Shown: piece after piece, positions 51,485 through 60,003 of the stretch
How the letters are laid out: every line of letters begins with the position of its first letter
Numbering within the stretch: position 1 is the stretch's first letter
Assembly (NCBI RefSeq): GCF_042263505.1
Contig: NZ_JBHKFI010000002.1
Span: 62,001-126,000 of the forward strand
Source of the DNA: Bacillus_BE sp042263505
Lineage (GTDB): Bacteria; Bacillota; Bacilli; Bacillales; Cytobacillaceae
Direction of reading: 5' to 3'
Length of the DNA: 64,000 bases
Position numbers and translations under genes: made by a program
The notes under the pieces: generated by a model
The model's database searches: none
Told to the model about the DNA's origin: nothing
The model's input: the letters and a program-made list of their open reading frames with translations, nothing else

Positions 51485-52384
51485 ATGAAATTGCAATCTC
51501 TAATTAATCAAGCAGCTGAAGATAAAAATCATACGGTTGCAGTTGCCGAAGCGGAGGATTCCGAAGTAATCGAAGCCGTCACTCAAGCAGTTGCAAAGAA
51601 CCTTGCAAATTTTATGCTTTTTGGTGATCGGGATAAGATACTTGGTCTATTAGAAGAAAAGGGGACACATTTTATTCATGATGAAAGGATTCAAATCTTC
51701 CCAACAAATTCAAAATTGATGGCAGCAGAGCATGCTGTTAATGCCGTAAATCTTAAAAAGGCAAACGTATTGATGAAGGGAAATATTCCAACTGCTACAC
51801 TCCTAAAAGCGGTGTTAAATAAAGAGTTTGGTTTAAGAACAGGGAATGTACTTTCACATGTCGCGGCTTTTGAAGTTCCCCACTATTCTCGACTTATACT
51901 TATTACGGATGCTGCTATGAATATTACTCCGGATTTAATGCAAAAAGCACAAATTATTCATAACTCTGTTGAGATTGCAAGGAGTATTGGGATTAACACT
52001 CCGAAGGTAGCGCCAATTGCGGCCATTGAAGAAGTGAATCCCACGATGCAAGCTACCCTTGATGCAGCTTCCCTAACTTTAATGAATCAACGTGGCCAGA
52101 TTCAAAATTGCATCGTTGATGGTCCACTTGCATTGGATAATGCTATATCAAAGTTAGCTGCAAAGCATAAGGGGATCCAAAGTAATGTTGCGGGGGAAGC
52201 CGATATTTTATTAGTTCCGACCTTGGAGGTTGGCAACACTCTTTATAAATCATTGATCTATTTTGCTGGTGCAAAAGTAGGTGCGGTTATTGCAGGAGCA
52301 AAGGCGCCAATTGTTTTGACTTCAAGAGCTGATACAGCTGAGAGCAAACTATATTCCTTAGCACTTGCCATCTGCTCTGCCTGA
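51485..52384 (+). CDS. ptb: Phosphate butyryltransferase (branched-chain acyl-CoA)
   Basis: Ptb swaps CoA for phosphate on (branched) butyryl-CoA, making acyl phosphate for Buk. The 299-residue protein has the PTA/PTB fold: NVLMKGNIPTATLLKAVLNKE, RLILITDAAMNITPDLMQK, and the C-terminal EADILLVPTLEVGNTLYKSL and GAKAPIVLTSRADTAESKL. It is the first gene after the sigma-54 promoter. Confidence 0.94.
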   Translation: MKLQSLINQAAEDKNHTVAVAEAEDSEVIEAVTQAVAKNLANFMLFGDRDKILGLLEEKGTHFIHDERIQIFPTNSKLMAAEHAVNAVNLKKANVLMKGNIPTATLLKAVLNKEFGLRTGNVLSHVAAFEVPHYSRLILITDAAMNITPDLMQKAQIIHNSVEIARSIGINTPKVAPIAAIEEVNPTMQATLDAASLTLMNQRGQIQNCIVDGPLALDNAISKLAAKHKGIQSNVAGEADILLVPTLEVGNTLYKSLIYFAGAKVGAVIAGAKAPIVLTSRADTAESKLYSLALAICSA

Positions 52385-52421
52385 AAAATAATCATGTTTA
52401 AGATATTAGGAGGAAACAACA

Positions 52422-53516
52422 ATGGAAATCTTCAATTATTTAGAAAAATATGATTATGAGCAATTAGTATTTTGTCAGGACAAACAATCAGGATTAAAAG
52501 CCATTATTGCCATTCATGATACAACGTTAGGACCAGCATTAGGCGGAACGCGAATGTGGACCTATGATTCAGAAGAGGCAGCTATTGAAGATGCACTACG
52601 CTTAGCTAAAGGGATGACCTATAAAAATGCGGCAGCAGGATTAAACTTAGGTGGAGGAAAAACCGTCATTATTGGAGATCCCCGCAAAGATAAGAATGAA
52701 GAATTATTTCGTGCCTTTGGCCGCTATATTCAAGGGCTAAATGGTCGTTATATTACCGCTGAGGATGTAGGTACGACGGTGAGTGACATGGATTTAATCC
52801 ATGAAGAAACCGATTATGTAACAGGGATTTCCCCAGCTTTCGGTTCCTCAGGAAACCCTTCCCCAGTAACAGCTTATGGAGTATATCGTGGAATGAAGGC
52901 TGCAGCAAAAGCAGCATTTGGTACAGATTCCCTTGAAGGAAAGACGATCGCTGTTCAAGGAGTAGGCAATGTAGCTTATCATTTATGCCATCATCTTCAT
53001 GAGGAAGGTGCAAAATTAATTGTCACGGATATTAATAGCGAGTCAGTCAATCGAGCAGTGGAAGAGTTTGACGCAAAAGCTGTTGACCCAAATGATATAT
53101 ATGGTGTTGAATGTGATATTTATGCACCGTGTGCACTCGGTGCTGTAATTAATGATAAAACAATTCCGCAAATTAGAGCCAAAGTTATTGCTGGTGCAGC
53201 CAATAATCAATTGAAAGAAGAGCGCCACGGCGATCAAATCCATGAAATGGGAATTGTTTATGCACCAGATTATGTCATAAATGCCGGTGGAGTAATTAAT
53301 GTTGCGGATGAACTATATGGCTATAATTATGATCGTGCAATAAAAAAAGTCGAAATGATATACAACAATATTGAGAAGGTCATCGAGATTGCTTCACGAG
53401 ATGGCATTCCAACCTATAAAGCGGCCGACAGGATGGCTGAGGAACGGATTGAAAGAATGCGTAATTCTAGAAGTCAGTTTTTACAAAATGGACATCATAT
53501 ATTAAGTCGCAGATAG
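52422..53516 (+). CDS. bcd: Leucine (branched-chain amino acid) dehydrogenase
   Basis: The NAD-dependent enzyme deaminates leucine, valine and isoleucine to 2-oxo acids for the Bkd complex. The 364-residue protein has ALGGTRMWTYDSEEAAIEDA, the catalytic lysine in GMTYKNAAAGLNLGGGKTVI, and the Rossmann motif IAVQGVGNVAYHLCHHL near residue 180. Length is normal. AGGAGG precedes the ATG. A structured region follows before buk. Confidence 0.96.
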   Translation: MEIFNYLEKYDYEQLVFCQDKQSGLKAIIAIHDTTLGPALGGTRMWTYDSEEAAIEDALRLAKGMTYKNAAAGLNLGGGKTVIIGDPRKDKNEELFRAFGRYIQGLNGRYITAEDVGTTVSDMDLIHEETDYVTGISPAFGSSGNPSPVTAYGVYRGMKAAAKAAFGTDSLEGKTIAVQGVGNVAYHLCHHLHEEGAKLIVTDINSESVNRAVEEFDAKAVDPNDIYGVECDIYAPCALGAVINDKTIPQIRAKVIAGAANNQLKEERHGDQIHEMGIVYAPDYVINAGGVINVADELYGYNYDRAIKKVEMIYNNIEKVIEIASRDGIPTYKAADRMAEERIERMRNSRSQFLQNGHHILSRR

Positions 53517-53531
53517 TAAAGAATTTTAACC

Positions 53532-53620
53532 AAGAGGCTGGCTAGACATGAAGGAACTATCACTACCTTTTCACTTGATTGTGTCTAAATGGGTAGTACT
53601 TCGTTAAGGCCGGTCTTTTG
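53532..53620 (+). terminator. Complex hairpin between bcd and buk, possibly an attenuator
   Basis: AAGA-GGC near 53532 can pair with GCC and TCTT near 53609-53617. Inside, TAGACA (53543-53548) pairs with TGTCTA (53582-53587) and ACTACC (53562-53567) with GGTAGT (53592-53597) in interleaved order, a pseudoknot topology. TATAAT at 53623-53628 may be a promoter -10 for buk and the genes after it. Confidence 0.45.
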
Positions 53621-53693
53621 TGTATAATAAGCTTGTATTAATGATTAATCAGATTTTTGCTGATTTATTTATTAACAATGGGGGTTTAACAAT

Positions 53694-54800
53694 TTGCAAG
53701 AGGTTCAGTTTCGAATTTTAATTATAAATCCAGGCTCCACCTCAACAAAAATCGGTGTTTTTCAAAATGAACAATCCCTTTTTGAGAAAACAATTAGGCA
53801 TGATACAGAAACCATTAATACATTTAACACCATTATTGAGCAGTATGAATTTCGGAAAGAAACCATCTTAGAAGCATTAGATGATGAAGGAATTAATATT
53901 CATAAGTTTCATGCTGTATGTGGCAGAGGCGGCCTTCTACGTCCAATTGAAGGAGGGACCTATGCAGTTAATGATGCTATGCTGAAGGATTTAAGGGAAG
54001 GCTTTTCTGGACAGCATGCCTCTAATTTAGGAGGAATACTCGCTTATGAAATTGCATCCGGATTAAACATACCAGCTTTTATCGTTGATCCCGTTGTTGT
54101 AGATGAAATGGATCCAATTGCAAAAATATCTGGTTTTCACCTAATTGAAAGAAAAAGTATTTTTCATGCCTTGAATCAAAAAGCGGTTGCGAGGAAGGTT
54201 GCAAAGGATCTTAAAAAGAAGTATGAAGAATTAAATTTAATTGTAGCTCATATGGGTGGGGGGATTACTGTAGGTGCCCATAAGAATGGAAAAGTCATCG
54301 ATGTGAATAATGGTTTATATGGTGAGGGTCCATTTAGCCCAGAGCGTGCCGGAACAGTACCGGCAGGCGATTTAGTCGCTTTATGTTATTCTGGAGAATA
54401 TTATTTTGATGAAGTCATGAAGAAGCTGGTTGGACAAGGCGGTTTGGTTGGCTATTTAGGGACCAGTGACGCTTTAGTGGTTGAAAAGCTAATTTCAGCG
54501 AAGGATAACGAGGCGAAATTGATTTATTCTGCAATGGCTTATCAGGTGGCAAAGGAAATTGGAGCTGCAAGTAGTGTTTTATCAGGTCGTGTGGATGCTA
54601 TCGTACTAACGGGCGGCCTTGCCCATGGACAGGAATTTGTGAAAGAAATCAGTCAGCGCATAAACTGGATAGCGGATTGCATTGTTCATCCAGGAGAAGA
54701 TGAGCTGCAAGCGTTAGCCGCGGGTACTTTACGTGTTCTCCTTGGGGAGGAGCCGGGAAAAGAATATTTTGGATGCTTTGTATCGCAAGCTTTCAAATGA
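53694..54800 (+). CDS. buk: Butyrate kinase
   Basis: Buk converts (branched) butyryl phosphate to the acid with ATP formation. The 368-residue ASKHA-family kinase has INPGSTSTKIGVF near the start, CGRGGLLRPIEGGTY, NLGGILAYEIAS, VAHMGGGITVGAHKNG and IVLTGGLAHGQEFV. TTG start with GGGGGT upstream. It overlaps nothing, and lpdV follows within 16 bases. Confidence 0.95.
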   Translation: MQEVQFRILIINPGSTSTKIGVFQNEQSLFEKTIRHDTETINTFNTIIEQYEFRKETILEALDDEGINIHKFHAVCGRGGLLRPIEGGTYAVNDAMLKDLREGFSGQHASNLGGILAYEIASGLNIPAFIVDPVVVDEMDPIAKISGFHLIERKSIFHALNQKAVARKVAKDLKKKYEELNLIVAHMGGGITVGAHKNGKVIDVNNGLYGEGPFSPERAGTVPAGDLVALCYSGEYYFDEVMKKLVGQGGLVGYLGTSDALVVEKLISAKDNEAKLIYSAMAYQVAKEIGAASSVLSGRVDAIVLTGGLAHGQEFVKEISQRINWIADCIVHPGEDELQALAAGTLRVLLGEEPGKEYFGCFVSQAFK

Positions 54801-54816
54801 TGAGGAGGAAGCAAAG

Positions 54817-56238
54817 ATGGCAACTGAATATGATGTGGTTATATTAGGCGGGGGAACTGGAGGCTATGTCACTGCAATTCGCGCTTCTCAATTAGGCTTA
54901 AAAACAGCTATAGTAGAAAAGGAAAAGCTGGGAGGAACATGTCTGCACAAGGGATGTATTCCAAGTAAAGCACTATTAAGGAGTGCGGAGGTTTATCAAA
55001 CCGCTTTAAAAAGTGAAGAATTTGGTGTTTTCACTAATGAAGTTGCCTTTAATTTTGCCAAGGTGCAAGATAGAAAGGTAAAAATCATTGATCAATTATA
55101 TAAAGGTGTCCAGTTTTTGATGAAACAGGGAAAAATCGATGTGTATGAAGGTATAGGGCGTATTTTAGGTCCATCTATTTTTTCGCCAACAGCCGGAACT
55201 GTTTCTGTTGAAATGAATAATGGTTCTGAGAATGAAATGTTAATCCCCAAAAACCTTATCATTGCAACAGGTTCCAGACCTCGCACATTACCTGGACTTG
55301 AAATTGATGGGGAAAAAATCATGACATCTGATGAAGCGTTGGCGATGGAAGATTTACCAAAATCGATTTTGGTTATCGGTGGGGGTGTCATTGGCATTGA
55401 GTGGGCGTCTATGCTTCATGACTTTGGAGTTGAAGTGACTGTAATAGAATATGCTGATCGCATTATTCCAACGGAAGATCGAGAAATTTCAAAGGAAATG
55501 CAGCGTTTATTGAAGAAAAAAGGGGTAAAACTGGTAACAAATGCAAAAGTACTACCTGAAACCTTAATAAAAGATGCGAATGTCAGTATCACTGCTGAAG
55601 TAAAAGGAGAGCAAAAGGTTTTTACGGCAGAAAAGATGTTGGTTTCAGTAGGGCGGCAAGCAAATGTCGAAGGATTTGGACTTGAAAATACCGAGATTCA
55701 GTTAGACAAAGGCGTGATTGTTACCAATGAATTCTACCAAACAAAGGAATCCCATATTTATGCGATTGGCGATTGTATAGGTGGTTTACAACTTGCTCAT
55801 GTAGCTTCACATGAAGGAATTCTTGCAGTTGAGCATATTGCTGGAGAAGATCCGACCCCAATGGATTATCGGCTTGTTTCCAAATGTATTTACAGTGCAC
55901 CTGAGGCTGCTAGTGTAGGCTATACAGAGGAAGAAGCGAAAGAAAATGGCTTTCATGTAAAGATAGGGAAGTTTTCATTTCGCGCGATTGGAAAGGCACT
56001 TGTGTATGGGGAGGCTGATGGGTTTGTGAAAATCATTGCTGATGCAGATACCAATGATATTTTAGGTGTTCATATGATTGGGCCCCATGTAACAGATATG
56101 ATTTCAGAAGCCGGGCTTGCCCGTGTATTAGATGCGACACCTTGGGAAGTAGCCCATACCATTCATCCACATCCTACTTTATCGGAAGCAATTGGTGAAG
56201 CGGCATTGGCGGTAGATGGATTGTCCATTCATTCTTAA
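54817..56238 (+). CDS. lpdV: Dihydrolipoyl dehydrogenase of the branched-chain keto acid complex (E3)
   Basis: This FAD enzyme reoxidises dihydrolipoyl groups on BkdB with NAD. The 473-residue protein has VVILGGGTGGYVTAIRASQL (FAD), the redox disulphide GGTCLHKGCIPSK, the NAD fold VIGGGVIGIEWASMLHDFG, IYAIGDCIGG, and the dimer-interface HPHPTLSEAIGEAAL with the catalytic His-Glu pair. ATG 54817 follows GAGGAGG by eight bases; an in-frame start at 54733 inside buk is unlikely. Confidence 0.96.
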   Translation: MATEYDVVILGGGTGGYVTAIRASQLGLKTAIVEKEKLGGTCLHKGCIPSKALLRSAEVYQTALKSEEFGVFTNEVAFNFAKVQDRKVKIIDQLYKGVQFLMKQGKIDVYEGIGRILGPSIFSPTAGTVSVEMNNGSENEMLIPKNLIIATGSRPRTLPGLEIDGEKIMTSDEALAMEDLPKSILVIGGGVIGIEWASMLHDFGVEVTVIEYADRIIPTEDREISKEMQRLLKKKGVKLVTNAKVLPETLIKDANVSITAEVKGEQKVFTAEKMLVSVGRQANVEGFGLENTEIQLDKGVIVTNEFYQTKESHIYAIGDCIGGLQLAHVASHEGILAVEHIAGEDPTPMDYRLVSKCIYSAPEAASVGYTEEEAKENGFHVKIGKFSFRAIGKALVYGEADGFVKIIADADTNDILGVHMIGPHVTDMISEAGLARVLDATPWEVAHTIHPHPTLSEAIGEAALAVDGLSIHS

Positions 56239-56335
56239 GGAGTAAGAGCCTACAGCAACACTAATTGAAACACATATGGGCAGTACAATAATACGTTATA
56301 CAAAGGGGATACTTTTTTATACGTAAAGAAAGTAT

Positions 56336-56450
56336 AAATTGGCAGCAAAGAAGAAACTCGACGTAGTGGCCAATTTTAGGAATTTAGTATAAGGGCAACT
56401 ACGCCTCTGTCTTCGCCCTTAGGGGCTCGACAATCGGCGAGTTTTCTTTA
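56336..56450. repeat. Dispersed intergenic repeat, copy 2 (between lpdV and bkdAA)
   Basis: This copy has the same ends and core as the element at 41283-41457 but lacks its 60-base insert. It is itself an imperfect inverted repeat: AAAGAAGAAACTCG near the left end against CGAGTTTTCTTT at the right, with GGGCAACTACGCC and TTCGCCC inside. It sits inside the bkd operon, ahead of the bkdAA ribosome binding site, so it is transcribed and could affect the RNA. Confidence 0.75.
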
Positions 56451-56474
56451 CATATCGTTTAAGGAGGGAATGAA

Positions 56475-57467
56475 ATGGGTGAAAATCGCCATCAAGCTTT
56501 AGGATTAAGCGATGCAAAAGTGTTGGATATGTATGAGACGATGCTTTTAGCAAGGCGTATAGATGAACGGATGTGGCTGTTAAACCGCGCTGGAAAAATA
56601 CCATTTGTCATCTCATGCCAAGGACAGGAGGCAGCACAGGTTGGGGCAGCATTTGCTCTTGATAAGGAAAAGGATTACGTCCTTCCCTATTATCGGGATA
56701 TGGGAGTGGTTCTAACTTTCGGGATGACGGCCCGTGATTTAATGCTGTCAGGATTTGCAAAGTTTGAGGATCCAAATTCAGGTGGACGACAAATGCCTGG
56801 GCATTTCGGACAAAAAAAGAACCGGATTGTGACTGGATCATCACCTGTTACCACGCAAGTACCTCATGCCGTGGGGATTGCACTAGCGGGAAAAATGGAG
56901 GGCAAAGATCTTGTTACTTTTGTAACCTTCGGTGAAGGCTCATCTAATCAAGGCGATTTTCATGAAGGAGCTAATTTTGCTGGTGTGCATAAATTACCGG
57001 TTATCTTCATGTGTGAAAATAATAAATATGCCATCTCGGTCCCCGTTGAAAAGCAGTTAGGGTGTGAAAGGGTGTCAGATCGGGCTATAGGATACGGGAT
57101 GCCGGGTATTACGGTTAATGGTAACGATCCACTTGAGGTCTATCAAGCTGTGAAAGAAGCGGTTGAACGCGGACGTAGAGGAGAGGGTCCAACCCTTATA
57201 GAGACCATTTCCTATCGTCTAACCCCTCATTCGTCTGATGATGATGACAGAAGTTATAGAGAGAGAGACGAGGTAGAAGAGGCCAAAACGAAGGATCCCA
57301 TTATTACGTTTGCAGCTTATTTAAAAGAAGCCGGAATTTTAAATGATGATTTACAAGAAGAAATCAATCATCGCGTGATGAGTATGGTGAATGATGCGAC
57401 TGATTATGCGGAAAATGCTCCATATGCAAATCCGGAGCATGCATTGAAATATGTTTATGCCGAATAG
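56475..57467 (+). CDS. bkdAA: Branched-chain 2-oxo acid dehydrogenase E1 alpha subunit
   Basis: The thiamine-diphosphate subunit decarboxylates branched 2-oxo acids. The 330-residue protein has YETMLLARRIDERMWLLNRA, SCQGQEAAQVGAAFAL, YRDMGVVLTFGM, GRQMPGHFG, GEGSSNQGDFHEGANFAGVH (TPP motif, GEGSSNQGDFHE...NN) and the phosphorylation-loop-like YRLTPHSSDDDD. AAGGAGGG precedes the ATG. bkdAB follows closely. Confidence 0.96.
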   Translation: MGENRHQALGLSDAKVLDMYETMLLARRIDERMWLLNRAGKIPFVISCQGQEAAQVGAAFALDKEKDYVLPYYRDMGVVLTFGMTARDLMLSGFAKFEDPNSGGRQMPGHFGQKKNRIVTGSSPVTTQVPHAVGIALAGKMEGKDLVTFVTFGEGSSNQGDFHEGANFAGVHKLPVIFMCENNKYAISVPVEKQLGCERVSDRAIGYGMPGITVNGNDPLEVYQAVKEAVERGRRGEGPTLIETISYRLTPHSSDDDDRSYRERDEVEEAKTKDPIITFAAYLKEAGILNDDLQEEINHRVMSMVNDATDYAENAPYANPEHALKYVYAE

Positions 57468-57483
57468 GAAGGGGGAAAAAAGT

Positions 57484-58467
57484 ATGGCAGTCATTTCTTA
57501 TATAGATGCCGTTACGATGGCCATTCGGGAAGAAATGGAGAGAGACAATCGTGTTTTCGTATTAGGTGAAGACGTAGGGAAAAAAGGTGGAGTTTTTAAA
57601 GCCACTCAAGGTCTTTATGAACAATTTGGAGAGACGAGAGTGATCGATACTCCTCTTGCTGAGTCCGCTATTGCTGGAGTAGGTATTGGTGCTGCAATGT
57701 ATGGTATGCGTCCGATTGCTGAAATTCAATTCGCTGATTTTATTATGCCAGCTGTAAACCAAATTATTTCAGAAGCAGCAAGAATTCGTTATCGTTCAAA
57801 TAATGATTGGAGCTGTCCGATTGTCGTGCGAGCACCATATGGTGGTGGCGTTCATGGAGCACTTTATCATTCACAATCCGTTGAAGCTGTATTTGCTAAT
57901 CAGCCTGGTCTGAAAATTGTGATGCCATCCACACCTTATGATGTTAAGGGTTTATTGAAGGCGGCGATTCGTGATGAGGATCCTGTTTTATTCTTTGAAC
58001 ATAAACGGGCCTATCGCCTAATTAAAGGTGAGGTTCCAGAGGATGATTATGTTCTCCCAATCGGCAAAGCAGAAGTGAAAAGAAGTGGTGAGGATATCAC
58101 TGTCATTACATATGGACTATGTGTTCATTTTGCGCTTCAAGCAGCTGAAAAGCTTGCGAAGGATGGAATTTCAGCGCATGTTTTAGATTTGCGCACCATT
58201 TATCCATTGGATAAAGAAGCCATTATTGAGGCCGCAAGAAAAACAGGGAAAGTGTTACTAGTTACGGAGGATACAAAAGAAGGAAGTATTATTGGTGAAG
58301 TGGCCGCAATTATCGCAGAAAATTGTCTCTTCGATTTGGATGCGCCAATTAAAAGACTAGCAGGACCGGATATTCCTGCTATGCCATATGCTCCAACGAT
58401 GGAAAAATATTTTATGGTGAATCCCGAAAAGGTTGAAAATGCAATGAGAGAACTTGCTGAATTTTAA
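57484..58467 (+). CDS. bkdAB: Branched-chain 2-oxo acid dehydrogenase E1 beta subunit
   Basis: This is the partner of BkdAA in the E1 heterotetramer. The 327-residue protein shows ISYIDAVTMAIREEMERD, VFVLGEDVGKKGGVFKAT, DTPLAESAIAGVGIGAAMYG, RAPYGGGVHGALYHSQSVEA and a C-terminal transketolase domain (VLLVTEDTKEGSIIGEVAAI). ATG 57484 is used because GGAAGGGGG lies just upstream, inside the 16-base gap after bkdAA. Confidence 0.96.
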   Translation: MAVISYIDAVTMAIREEMERDNRVFVLGEDVGKKGGVFKATQGLYEQFGETRVIDTPLAESAIAGVGIGAAMYGMRPIAEIQFADFIMPAVNQIISEAARIRYRSNNDWSCPIVVRAPYGGGVHGALYHSQSVEAVFANQPGLKIVMPSTPYDVKGLLKAAIRDEDPVLFFEHKRAYRLIKGEVPEDDYVLPIGKAEVKRSGEDITVITYGLCVHFALQAAEKLAKDGISAHVLDLRTIYPLDKEAIIEAARKTGKVLLVTEDTKEGSIIGEVAAIIAENCLFDLDAPIKRLAGPDIPAMPYAPTMEKYFMVNPEKVENAMRELAEF

Positions 58468-58530
58468 ATCGAGAGTATGAATCCACTAAGTAAGTGAACA
58501 GGAAGGTAAAGCAAGAAGGAGGTATATCCA

Positions 58531-59829
58531 TTGGCTTTAGAACAAATTATCATGCCGCAATTAGGGGAAAGTGTTACAGAGGGGACCGTAAGCAAATGGC
58601 TTGTTTCCGTAGGTGATCACGTAAATAAGTATGATCCTCTCTTAGAGGTCATGACAGATAAAGTAAATGCAGAGGTACCATCGTCCTTTTCAGGAGTGAT
58701 TAAAGAATTGCTTGCGGCTGAAGGCGATACGCTTAAGGTAGGGGAACTAGTCTGCACGATTGAAGTTGAATCGAAAGAAACATCTGATATAGAAGTCTCA
58801 AAGGCTTCCCAAGAACAGCAAAATTTTCAATCCATCTCAACAACGGTGCAGGGGAATTCGAAAAAGGCTCGGTACTCTCCAGTTGTATTAAAGCTTTCCC
58901 AAGAGCACGGAATTGATTTAACAAAGATTGAAGGCTCTGGAGCTGAAGGAAGAATTACAAGAAAAGATCTATTAAAAATCATTGAATCAGGTTACATAAC
59001 AAAGAAAGAAGAAACAAAACCATCAAGTGAAGAACAAACGAGTCCTACCAAAACGCAGGCTCCAGTATTCACTACCGAAAGCAATACTCCTCTAACGACA
59101 TCTGTTTCAAATGTTCAAGGGATTCCTGGAGATATAGAAATTCCTGTTAACGGAGTCCGTAAGGCAATTGCGACCAATATGCTTCGTAGTAAACAAGAGG
59201 TACCACATGCTTGGACAATGATTGAAGTGGATGTAACCAATCTTGTCAATTATCGTCAATCCATAAAAGACGAATTTAGAAAAACAGAAGGATTTAATCT
59301 TACGTATTTTGCCTTTTTTGTTAAGATTGTTGCGCAAACTCTTAAAGAATTTCCGCAAGTTAATGCGATGTGGGCAGGCGATAAAATTATCCAACGAAAG
59401 GATATTAATCTTTCCATCGCGGTTGCCACAGACACAGGATTATTTGTTCCTGTCATAAAGAACGCAGATGAAAAATCCATTAAAGGAATTGCTCGTGAAA
59501 TTCAGGAGCTTGCTCATAAGGCTCGAACGGGGGGGTTAAGTTCTGCTGATATGCAAGGTGGAACATTTACCGTGAACAATACAGGTTCATTTGGTTCCGT
59601 TCAATCAATGGGAATAATTAATTATCCGCAAGCTGCTATCTTACAAGTAGAATCAATTGTTAAACGACCAGTGATCATGAATGGTGGAATGATTGCCGTT
59701 CGAGATATGGTCAATCTTTGTTTATCACTTGATCATCGTGTTCTTGATGGCCTTGTTTGTGGTCGTTTCCTACAGCGAATAAAAGAAAAATTAGAAAATA
59801 TTTCAAAAGAAAATACTTCCATTTATTAA
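58531..59829 (+). CDS. bkdB: Branched-chain 2-oxo acid dehydrogenase E2 (dihydrolipoamide acyltransferase)
   Basis: The 432-residue core protein has a lipoyl domain with the modified lysine in EVMTDKVNAEVPS (about Lys43), an E1/E3-binding peripheral domain (ARYSPVVLKLSQEHGIDLTK), a flexible Ser/Thr/Pro-rich linker, and the catalytic domain ending with SLDHRVLDGLVCGRFL, where His and Asp are catalytic. TTG start with AAGGAGG upstream. It closes the bkd operon. Confidence 0.96.
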   Translation: MALEQIIMPQLGESVTEGTVSKWLVSVGDHVNKYDPLLEVMTDKVNAEVPSSFSGVIKELLAAEGDTLKVGELVCTIEVESKETSDIEVSKASQEQQNFQSISTTVQGNSKKARYSPVVLKLSQEHGIDLTKIEGSGAEGRITRKDLLKIIESGYITKKEETKPSSEEQTSPTKTQAPVFTTESNTPLTTSVSNVQGIPGDIEIPVNGVRKAIATNMLRSKQEVPHAWTMIEVDVTNLVNYRQSIKDEFRKTEGFNLTYFAFFVKIVAQTLKEFPQVNAMWAGDKIIQRKDINLSIAVATDTGLFVPVIKNADEKSIKGIAREIQELAHKARTGGLSSADMQGGTFTVNNTGSFGSVQSMGIINYPQAAILQVESIVKRPVIMNGGMIAVRDMVNLCLSLDHRVLDGLVCGRFLQRIKEKLENISKENTSIY

Positions 59830-59855
59830 GCGCTGCATCTGCAGTGCTTTTTTCT
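59828..59855 (+). terminator. Terminator of the bkd operon
   Basis: AAGCGCTGCA (59828-59837) pairs with TGCAGTGCTT (59840-59849) and is followed by T. The left arm includes the bkdB stop codon. Confidence 0.9.
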
Positions 59856-59966
59856 ATTATTAAATAATTAATGGACTATTCATTGCTACTCTTTCCTGTG
59901 TATACTAAAATAGAGATAAACAAAAAGATTTAGAATTTTTGTATAATTTCACATGAGCCATCATGA

Positions 59967-60003
59967 AGGGAGGGAGTGCTGTCTGTTTTGACAGCTCAAA
60001 ATG
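59967..60003 (+). promoter_or_regulatory. mutA ribosome binding site separated from its start by a hairpin
   Basis: AGGGAGGGAG (59967-59976) is a strong ribosome binding site, but the ATG at 60001 is 24 bases away. Between them, GCTGTC (59978-59983), a six-base loop and GACAGC (59990-59995) form a perfect hairpin. Folding it leaves an effective gap of about six bases. There is no in-frame alternative start nearer the site. Confidence 0.7.

Noticed and set aside
53548..53607. 19-codon frame from an ATG between bcd and buk
   Set aside because: It lacks a convincing ribosome binding site and coincides with the interleaved hairpin structure, which explains the sequence better.
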